From contig DAITAA010000024.1 in assembly GCA_036824505.1 (NCBI GenBank), positions 1 to 46,636 on the forward strand: a stretch of DNA of 46,636 bases, given 5' to 3'. How positions within the stretch are numbered: the stretch's first letter is position 1; the number at the start of each line of letters is the position of its first letter. The position numbers were made by a program, and so were the translations under genes. Under the pieces are notes generated by a model. The model was not told where the DNA came from. It saw only the letters and a list, made by a program, of their open reading frames with translations, and did no database searches. Source of the stretch: SCUD01 sp036824505. Its GTDB lineage: Bacteria; Pseudomonadota; Gammaproteobacteria; Steroidobacterales; Steroidobacteraceae. This document shows positions 40,248-46,636 of this stretch, one piece after another.

Positions 40248-42020
40248 TCAGCCAGCCGCAGACGGCTCGTGCTCGCGGTGATAACGATGGACCGCCCAGA
40301 GAAAACTCTCCACCAGGCATTTGTGGCCGAGGTTCTCGATGATATGGCGGGCCGTGTCCAGAGAACGCACCTGTCCCAGCTTCATGTCGGCGAGGCCGAA
40401 ATAGTCCGACTGATTTCGATACTGCCAAAGCAACTCGCGAACCGCCATCTTCTGCTGATATACCTCCCAGACACCCAATGCCAGCGGCAGGAAGCCCATC
40501 AGGAATATCAGGAAGGACTTCAGTGAAACTTCCTGGAACGGGATGATGCGGGCCAGTGGTTCCTTGAACAGCAACAGGCATACGGCCATGATCGCCAGCC
40601 CCGCCAGGAGCGAAAACTTGATCCGCTCAAGCCGGTGATGCCGGCGCGTCAGGCGCTGTATCTTGCTCCTGAAATAACCTGCCTGGTTCTCGATCCACTG
40701 CTCGCGGACAATCTTCAGGCGTATCGCCAAGTCGTCGGCGCTCTGCGGTTGCTCATGATCAATCCATCCTTCGGCGGTCCGCAGCACGTACGTGATCCAG
40801 CTGAATCCGCTGAAGTGACTGATGCCCGTGACGTCCAGCAAGCGGGTAACATTGACCCGCTCGGAGACGCCCGCTACCGACAGGAAGAACCGGGTACGCA
40901 GCGTTTCGGCTATGACCCGGTACATCAGCTGCCTGGAAAACCAGTGGCGACGATGGGCGTACCAGGTCACCGCAATGGCGGCCGCAAATGCGGCCACGTA
41001 ACCGTACATGAGTGCCGGCTGAGCCCAAAGCTTTGCGTACACGAGAAACAGCAGTCCCATGATGGCCGCCAGCCAGCCCATCAACCGGAACACCCAGTCT
41101 GAGCGCCGCTGATTGTGGACCGCGAGGTAATCAGCCTTTGCAAACTCTTGCGCCGCATGGGCCAGGGAAGCATGCAGTTCTGGGGGCAGTTCCGCAGGCG
41201 CCGCGAGTGTCGCGAGGTTTTCCCGCGACGGAGCCAGCTCGAAAAAGCGACGGTTGTAGTCGTTCAACTCGCGCAGAATCTCGGCAAGCTCTTTCGGCAT
41301 GCCGCGATGAACGCGCAGGCGGCAAGGCCCGAGTTCGCCGCTCAGAAACAGTTCCTGCGCCGGGAGCGATTCGCGACCATTGTTGCCCGCGCGGCGCATC
41401 GGGATCCAACAGGCGAAATCGGGTCCACTCGTGTCACCCGATTCGACGTCGACGAATTGAACCGATTGAAGCATCGCGTCGGGCTCCGGAGGCGCCTGCA
41501 AGTAGCGCAGCAACACCTGCGACGTGCCGCCCGCCAGCCCGGAATTGACACCGTCCCAGAGGGCCAGGATCAGGTTGCACTTGCGGGCAAGACACTCGCC
41601 CAGTCGGCGGTACAACGCGTCCCTCGCCACGGGACCCAGTGGCACCTCATGCGAGCGCAGGTCCGCCGGTAGCTGCAGCTCGGCCTGGTCAACGCCGGGC
41701 TGCGCCAGGATCTCCCGGATTTCGGCCAATGACTGCGGCGAAAAATCTGCAACGTATTCGTGCAGCGGCATGGGCAGCAGGGCCGTCACGGGCAGCCGGT
41801 GACGCAATGCCACCCGGACCGCAATGCGATCGCCACCGTCTGCCATGCCGCTCACGATCCGCAAGGGCGTATCGGGCAGGCGCTGGCGCAGATCAGAAAA
41901 CACGCGGTCCAGTGCGGCCTCGGCGGCGGCAATGTCATCCGGATGCGGGTCGCGGTGACCGGTCACGCCGATCAGCAGCGGTGTCGCCGAGCGTTCGCCG
42001 GCGCGAGGGAAATCGGTCAC
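40248..42020 (-). CDS. SLOG domain protein with four membrane helices (SLATT/DUF4231-like)
   Basis: 590 residues from a GTG start at 42020. The N-terminal domain (about 14-180) has SLOG/LOG-type Rossmann motifs: IGVTGHRDP, IVSGMADGGDRIAV, and the late NLILALWDGV followed by GGTSQVL, where other family members bind nucleotide-like ligands. Helices lie near 309-329, 335-356, 467-485 and 501-520, with a soluble stretch between, as in the SLOG-associated transmembrane (SLATT/DUF4231) class proposed to form membrane pores or channels in nucleotide-signal conflict systems. No signal peptide, so the SLOG part is cytoplasmic. Divergent from a SIR2-like-TIR gene, which could make or break the ligand. 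The nucleotide ligand is unknown. Confidence 0.8.
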   Translation of the reverse strand: MTDFPRAGERSATPLLIGVTGHRDPHPDDIAAAEAALDRVFSDLRQRLPDTPLRIVSGMADGGDRIAVRVALRHRLPVTALLPMPLHEYVADFSPQSLAEIREILAQPGVDQAELQLPADLRSHEVPLGPVARDALYRRLGECLARKCNLILALWDGVNSGLAGGTSQVLLRYLQAPPEPDAMLQSVQFVDVESGDTSGPDFACWIPMRRAGNNGRESLPAQELFLSGELGPCRLRVHRGMPKELAEILRELNDYNRRFFELAPSRENLATLAAPAELPPELHASLAHAAQEFAKADYLAVHNQRRSDWVFRLMGWLAAIMGLLFLVYAKLWAQPALMYGYVAAFAAAIAVTWYAHRRHWFSRQLMYRVIAETLRTRFFLSVAGVSERVNVTRLLDVTGISHFSGFSWITYVLRTAEGWIDHEQPQSADDLAIRLKIVREQWIENQAGYFRSKIQRLTRRHHRLERIKFSLLAGLAIMAVCLLLFKEPLARIIPFQEVSLKSFLIFLMGFLPLALGVWEVYQQKMAVRELLWQYRNQSDYFGLADMKLGQVRSLDTARHIIENLGHKCLVESFLWAVHRYHREHEPSAAG

Positions 42021-42177
42021 GGTAAGTCATCCGGCTAAGACGCTTCGGCCATCGTACCGGAGATTTCCCTTGTCTCGCCGAATTGACGACCGCCTTGGTC
42101 TGCGCCGTTCACCTGCCGCACCTCGTGATGCGGTGCAAAAATCGTCGCGCCAACCCCGATCCCGCTAGACTTCGCGG
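42021..42177. promoter_or_regulatory. Divergent control region of the SLOG and SIR2-TIR genes
   Basis: 157 bases between two start codons (GTG at 42020, ATG at 42178), the only place for their promoters. I see no strong sigma-70 pair and no good Shine-Dalgarno sequence before ATG 42178; a TAGACT hexamer lies at about 42166-42171. Near 42113-42137 an imperfect hairpin (TGCCGCA with TGCG-GT-GCA, then AAAAA on the plus strand) might be regulatory. Evidence for a specific operator is weak. Confidence 0.35.
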
Positions 42178-43581
42178 ATGACCGCCACCCTTCCCGCTCT
42201 CATGCACTTCGACGAAGATGCCTGGGACGACCTCCTCAACTACATCGAGGAGCGCCGGGTCATCCCGATCATCGGCCCTGAACTGCTGCGAGTCCAGACG
42301 GACCAGGGTCTGCGGCCCCTCCACGAGTGGCTGGCCGAAAAGCTCGCCGCGCGCCTGTCGGTTGACACCCAGGCTCTCCCGCAGCCGCCGACATTGAACG
42401 ACGTCGTCTGGGCCTACCGCAGCCAGCGCGGGCGTCGCGAGGAAGCTTACACCCGCCTGCGCTCGATCCTGCGCGAGGTCGAGTTCGAGCCGCCGCTGGC
42501 GCTGCGGCAGCTCGCGCAGATCACGGATTTCGATCTCTTCGTGACGACCACCTTCGATTCCCTGCTCGAGCGCGCCGTGAACCTCGAGCGCTATGGCGGT
42601 GAGGCCGCGACCGAGGTGATCGCCTTCGTGCCGAATCGCGTGGCGGACCTGGCGGTGGAGCGCAGCCAGCTGCAGCACACCGTCGTGTACCACCTGCTGG
42701 GCCGGCTATCGGCTGCGCCGACCTACGTCGTGACCGACGAGGATATGCTCGAATTTGTCTGCGCGCTGCAGTCCGAGCACCTGGCGCCTGAGAAACTGTT
42801 CCACGAGCTCGAGCACAATCACCTGCTGCTGATCGGGAGCAACTTCTCCAACTGGCTGGCACGCCTGTTCCTGCGAATGGCCAAGCGCAAGCGACTGTCC
42901 GACCCGCGCGACGTCGGCGAAGTGCTTGCCGACGATCACAGCGGCAAAGACGAGCGGCTGGTGATATTCCTGCAGCAAGCGAGCGCTCGCACGCACATCT
43001 ACGGCGGTGCAGAGGCGTTCGTCACCGAACTTCACGCCCGCTGGTTGAAACGCCAGGCCACGACGGCTGCCCCGACCGGCCAGACGGCGGTCTCGTCCCG
43101 CCCGGCGCCGGTCCCGCAGCGCTTTCTCGCGCCGTCGCGCGAGATGCCGGAAAACGCAATCTTCATCAGCTATGCGCGCGAGGACCTGCACGCCGTACAG
43201 CGGCTCAAGGAAGCCATGAGCGCGGCTGGACTCACGACATGGTTCGACCGCGACCGGCTGGAAGTCGGCGACGATTACGACGCGAAGATTCGCGCCAACA
43301 TCGCTCGCTGCAGTTTCTTCATACCGGTCATTTCAGCGACGACGCAGCGCCGGCACGAAGCCTATTTCCGTCGTGAGTGGGCCTACGCCGTCAATCGTTC
43401 GCTGAACATTGCTGAAGGCGGCGTATTTATCCTGCCGGTTTGCATCGACGACACGCCTGAAGCCGAGGCGCTGGTGCCCGACAAGTTCAAGGCGCTGCAT
43501 ATCACGCGGATGCCGGATGGCGAGCCGGCGCCGGAATTCCTGCGTCGTCTCAAGGACCTCTTCAGCGGGCGCCGCGCGTGA
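42178..43581 (+). CDS. SIR2-like / TIR fusion protein
   Basis: 467 residues. Residues about 15-290 are SIR2-like: RVIPIIGPELL (the GAG nucleotide-loop region), FVTTTFDSLLERAV (123-133), VYHLLGRLS then YVVTDEDMLEF, and LLLIGSNFSNWLARLFLR. In active SIR2-like NADases the second block reads TTNYD with a catalytic Asn and the third reads KLHG with a catalytic His; here they read TTTFD and HLLG, so the domain looks catalytically dead. After a Pro/Ala linker (290-318) a TIR domain begins (FISYARED 329-336, WFDRDRLEVGDDY 355-367, FRREW with E400 at the TIR catalytic position) and runs to the end. Probably a TIR NADase with a SIR2-derived sensing or scaffold domain. It is coupled to the STAND gene by a GTGA overlap. 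Confidence 0.82.
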   Translation: MTATLPALMHFDEDAWDDLLNYIEERRVIPIIGPELLRVQTDQGLRPLHEWLAEKLAARLSVDTQALPQPPTLNDVVWAYRSQRGRREEAYTRLRSILREVEFEPPLALRQLAQITDFDLFVTTTFDSLLERAVNLERYGGEAATEVIAFVPNRVADLAVERSQLQHTVVYHLLGRLSAAPTYVVTDEDMLEFVCALQSEHLAPEKLFHELEHNHLLLIGSNFSNWLARLFLRMAKRKRLSDPRDVGEVLADDHSGKDERLVIFLQQASARTHIYGGAEAFVTELHARWLKRQATTAAPTGQTAVSSRPAPVPQRFLAPSREMPENAIFISYAREDLHAVQRLKEAMSAAGLTTWFDRDRLEVGDDYDAKIRANIARCSFFIPVISATTQRRHEAYFRREWAYAVNRSLNIAEGGVFILPVCIDDTPEAEALVPDKFKALHITRMPDGEPAPEFLRRLKDLFSGRRA

Positions 43582-46500
43582 TTGCAGGTCGGGACGAGCT
43601 CGCCGCGTCGGTCGCAATGGATCCCGAGAATCCCTGGGTCGGGCTATCTTCCTACACCGAGGAGAACCGCGCTTCTTTCGAGGGCCGTAGCGAAGAGTCC
43701 GCAGAGCTTGCCCGCCGGGTCCTGCGCAAGAACATCACGGTGCTGTTTGGCCAGTCGGGCCTCGGCAAGACCTCGCTCCTGCGGGCCGGCCTGGTTCCGC
43801 GTTTGCGCGGTGAGGGCTTCTGCCCGGTCTACTTGCGCATCGATTACGACCCGGAATCGCCTCCGCCGTCGGAACAGATCAAGCAGGCAATCTTCCGGAC
43901 CGCTGATGCGGCCGGCCACTGGACGAGACCCGGCACGGCAATTGAAGGCGAATCGCTGTGGGAGTTCCTGCACCATCGTGGCGACCTGCTGCGCGACTCG
44001 AACGGCGGCACACTGCTGCCGCTGCTGATCTTCGACCAGTTCGAGGAAATCTTCACGCTGGCGCAGACCAACGCCGCGGCCCGGCTCCGGGCAAAGCAGT
44101 TCCTCGAGGAACTCGCCGATCTGGTCGAGAACCGGCCGCCGGCGGCGCTGGAGGCGCGACTCGACCGCGACGAAGCCGCTGCCGCGGATTTCGACTTCGC
44201 ACATGCCGGCTACCGCATCCTGATTGCGCTGCGCGAGGACTACCTCGCCAACCTCGAGAGCGTGAAAGGCATCATGCCCTCGATCACGCAGAACCGGATG
44301 CGCCTCGCCCGGATGACAGGCGCCCAGGCGCTGGCCGCCGTCGTGAAGCCCGGCGGTCGGCTGGTGTCCCGGGAGGTGGCCGAGTCCATCGTTCGGTTCG
44401 TTGCCGGCGGCGCGGAGCTCGCCAACGCGGAGGTCGAGCCGTCGCTGCTCAGCCTCATCTGCCGAGAACTCAACACGGTGCGCCAGGTACAGGGGCATGC
44501 GGAGATTTCCGCCGATCTCCTGGCGGGTTCGCGTGACACGATCCTGTCGGAGTTCTACGAACGCGCGCTTGCGGATCAGCCGCCTGGCGTCCGGCGCATC
44601 ATCGAGGACGAGCTGCTAACCGATTCCGGCTACCGCGAGAGCTGGGCCGAGGGGCGGGTAAAAAAGGCCATGGCGGCGGCTGGGGCTGCTCCAGACGCCC
44701 TGACAAAACTGGTCGATCGCCGCCTGCTGCACATCGAGGAACGGCTCGACACACGCCGCGTCGAGCTGACACACGATGTGCTATGCGGCGTGGTCAAGGC
44801 GAGCCGCGAATTGCGGCTCGAACGCGAGGCAGCCGAAGAAGCCGAGAGGCGGGTCGCAGTCCAGAAGGAGCGGGCCGAAGCCGCACGCAAGGCGCTCATG
44901 CGATCACGGAAGATCGCCGCCGGCTGCGCGCTGCTGGCCATCATCGCAATCGCCGCCAGCGTGTTCGGCTACATCGGCATGAAGCGAGCGCAGACCACGC
45001 GACAGATGGCCGAAACTGCGCGCAGCGAATCTGAACGCCTGATCGTCTACCTGTTCGACGACTTTTCCCGCGAACTCGAGCCAGTGGGCCGGCTCGACAT
45101 CGTCGCCGAGCTGGCGCGGCACGTGCTCGAGTATTACCAGGGACTGCCACTCGAGTTGCGAACCCCGGATACCGACCGCAATCGCTCGCTGGCGCTGGCA
45201 CGCTACGGTATGGTGCTGGTCAACCAGGGCAATCTCAGCGAAGCAAAAACCGCACTGGATGATTCAATCCAGACGCTTGATCGGATGCGTCAGCAAGGCG
45301 ATTCGTCCGAGCCGACGGCAATCGGTCTTGCGCTGGGTCTGAGCGCAAGAGCGCGCGCCTTGCACGCGGGCGGCAGATCGACCGATGCGCTGGCGCCGGC
45401 CGAACGGGCGGTTGAAGTGATCAAGCCGGTCGCCACGGCAAACGGCTCATCGGTGGCCGCGCGCCGCACCTACGGCGCGGTATTGACCTATCTTGGATTC
45501 GTCCAGTTGCGCCAGAACCAGGCCGAAGCGGCGGCCCTGAACCTGGAGGCGGCCCGTGGCGCCCTGCGCAGTCTCGATGACTTGCGCCTGGCGGACCTGG
45601 ATGCTGCGGCAAAGTTCGCCGAGACCTCCGCGTGGCTGGTGGAAACCTTCACTGGACTGGATCGCCTCGACGACGCCAGGCGCGTCGGCGACGAGGGACG
45701 CGGCGTGGCCTCAAAATTGCTGGAGCAACATCCGACCCACACGCTGGCGCTGCGTGCCCGTGCGCTGCTCGCAGACAGCCTGGCTGACATCGAAACCAGC
45801 GAACTGCACGCGGCCAGCAGCCTGGCGCTGCTGGACGAAGCTGCGCATGACTGGGCGACCTTGATCCTGGTCGATCCGAGCAATGTGATTGCCTGGAGCA
45901 ATTTGGCCGCGTCACGCTTGTCTGCCGCCCGGGTCCTGCTGTCGTTGGGACGGCCGCGCGCGGCCATCGCCAGGCTCGGCGAACTGCAAGTGCTGGAAGC
46001 GAAAGCCGAATCGTCGTGGATGGTAGCCGGCATCCTGCAGGGAAATCGCGCGCAAATGGCTCTGCTGGCCGGCGAAACCGGGGACGTCAAGCTCTCCGAG
46101 AGGTTGCGGCGCGAGAGTCTGGGCCATTTCGAGGTGGCGGCGCGAGATCTATCAGCGGGTTCTTTTGAGCTGTCCTATTGGCGGCTTGAAAACCTGGTCG
46201 GAGACATCGAGATTGCGCTGAGCCAGGGAGATTACCGTCGCGCTTACAGCATCGCCGGCGGTCTGCGCGAACGGATTGAGCAGCTGAAACCGCCGGATGA
46301 TTATGCGAAACAGCAGAAGATCGAATTGTTGCGCCGCTTCCATTCCGGCCTGGCGCGAGTCGACCTCCGCCTCAAGGACTTCACCGCCGCCGAGCAGAAT
46401 GCGCGCGCTGCCGTCGGCTACCGCAAGCTGTTACCGGTCGTGTCCATGCTGGAACGACGCGCCGCCGCCTCGGACTCCACTCTGCATGCAATCGCCCTGG

Positions 46501-46636
46501 CGCGGATCGGGCGAGTGGCCGAAGCGCATCTGGTTATCGAGCCGGTGCTCGAATTTCATCGCAACCTCGCCGCGAAACGGCACGATAACCAGACCGTGAG
46601 ACTGGAGTTCATCGAGGCGTTGTATGCGTCCGCGCT
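43578..46636 (+). CDS. STAND-type NTPase with membrane helix and helical repeats (3' end outside window)
   Basis: The frame is open from GTG 43578, which overlaps the SIR2-TIR stop as GTGA, to the window end: at least 1019 residues. ATG 43617 is an alternative start. It begins with NPWVGLSSY then SFEGR (nSTAND1-like opening), Walker A GQSGLGKTS at 58-66, and a Walker B-like LLIFDQFEE near 149-157. A winged-helix-like part follows to about 400, then a basic coiled segment and one membrane helix near 445-468, which puts the C-terminal region across the membrane. From about 470 helical repeats of TPR type (ALARYGMVLVNQGNLSEAK) continue to the end. STAND proteins act as ATP-driven switches or immune sensors. 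Paired with a TIR effector candidate. Confidence 0.8.
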   Translation, partial: MIAGRDELAASVAMDPENPWVGLSSYTEENRASFEGRSEESAELARRVLRKNITVLFGQSGLGKTSLLRAGLVPRLRGEGFCPVYLRIDYDPESPPPSEQIKQAIFRTADAAGHWTRPGTAIEGESLWEFLHHRGDLLRDSNGGTLLPLLIFDQFEEIFTLAQTNAAARLRAKQFLEELADLVENRPPAALEARLDRDEAAAADFDFAHAGYRILIALREDYLANLESVKGIMPSITQNRMRLARMTGAQALAAVVKPGGRLVSREVAESIVRFVAGGAELANAEVEPSLLSLICRELNTVRQVQGHAEISADLLAGSRDTILSEFYERALADQPPGVRRIIEDELLTDSGYRESWAEGRVKKAMAAAGAAPDALTKLVDRRLLHIEERLDTRRVELTHDVLCGVVKASRELRLEREAAEEAERRVAVQKERAEAARKALMRSRKIAAGCALLAIIAIAASVFGYIGMKRAQTTRQMAETARSESERLIVYLFDDFSRELEPVGRLDIVAELARHVLEYYQGLPLELRTPDTDRNRSLALARYGMVLVNQGNLSEAKTALDDSIQTLDRMRQQGDSSEPTAIGLALGLSARARALHAGGRSTDALAPAERAVEVIKPVATANGSSVAARRTYGAVLTYLGFVQLRQNQAEAAALNLEAARGALRSLDDLRLADLDAAAKFAETSAWLVETFTGLDRLDDARRVGDEGRGVASKLLEQHPTHTLALRARALLADSLADIETSELHAASSLALLDEAAHDWATLILVDPSNVIAWSNLAASRLSAARVLLSLGRPRAAIARLGELQVLEAKAESSWMVAGILQGNRAQMALLAGETGDVKLSERLRRESLGHFEVAARDLSAGSFELSYWRLENLVGDIEIALSQGDYRRAYSIAGGLRERIEQLKPPDDYAKQQKIELLRRFHSGLARVDLRLKDFTAAEQNARAAVGYRKLLPVVSMLERRAAASDSTLHAIALARIGRVAEAHLVIEPVLEFHRNLAAKRHDNQTVRLEFIEALYASA

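Noticed and set aside
15094..43581. Linking the TIR-TolB-TPR gene and the SIR2-TIR gene into one system
   Set aside because: They are more than 25 kb apart with unrelated genes between; shared TIR domains alone do not show a common role.
40248..46636. Canonical Thoeris system
   Set aside because: There is no SIR2-SLOG ThsA-type protein and no stand-alone TIR; domains are arranged differently, so the name would mislead.
1..46636. Mobile elements, CRISPR arrays, rRNA or tRNA genes
   Set aside because: I saw no transposase or integrase motifs, no regularly spaced repeats and no cloverleaf- or rRNA-like sequence in the spacers.

Overview
The window is a GC-rich, gene-dense bacterial segment with about 31 protein genes, almost no spacer over 170 bp, and no rRNA, tRNA or CRISPR that I can see. 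The gene content (TonB-dependent receptor, TPR-sulfotransferase, several exported peptidases, GreB-like factor, DoxX, DgcN/DgcA pair) suggests a Gram-negative proteobacterium, most likely a gammaproteobacterium of the Steroidobacter/Xanthomonadales kind. That placement is inference from gene families, not a measured result.

Layout. 1-7.7 kb: end of a PhzF-like isomerase, an ornithine-cyclodeaminase-like reductase, a dipeptidyl-peptidase-III-like metallopeptidase, a cyanophycinase-like S51 peptidase, a TonB-dependent receptor with a G8 tract in its leader, and a beta-propeller-like protein. 7.7-13.4 kb: TPR-sulfotransferase and an N-acyl-D-amino-acid deacylase-like amidohydrolase on the minus strand, facing away from a DgcN/DgcA pair (N-acetylation and racemisation of D-glutamate). 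13.4-25.6 kb: acyl-CoA synthetase, a TIR-TolB-like-TPR membrane protein, a small lipoprotein, a secreted chymotrypsin-fold protease, an MFS transporter, a PhyH-type dioxygenase, DoxX, an M1 aminopeptidase lipoprotein and a class III PLP enzyme. 25.6-36.0 kb: a tightly coupled minus-strand operon (flippase-like protein, two glycosyltransferases, a phosphodiesterase-like enzyme, a GMC oxidoreductase; every junction is a 4-base start/stop overlap), preceded by a 1371-residue two-part membrane protein of unknown function. 36.1-40.2 kb: GST, a class V PLP enzyme, a secreted TPR protein, a GreA/GreB-like factor.

40.2-46.6 kb is the most striking region. A SLOG-domain protein with four membrane helices is divergent from a SIR2-like-TIR fusion, which is translationally coupled (GTGA overlap) to a STAND-type NTPase with a central membrane helix and a long helical repeat region that runs off the window. 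These are the domains of Thoeris anti-phage defence (SIR2, SLOG, TIR), sorted onto different proteins and joined to a STAND module. The SIR2-like part appears to lack its catalytic Asn and His, so the TIR domain is the likely effector. I propose this as an undescribed nucleotide-signal-based conflict or signalling system.

Genes that may work together: the peptidases and amino-acid enzymes suggest a peptide- and amino-acid-scavenging life (including D-amino acids); the 25.6-36 kb block probably builds and exports a glycoconjugate; and 40.2-46.6 kb probably senses stress or phage.
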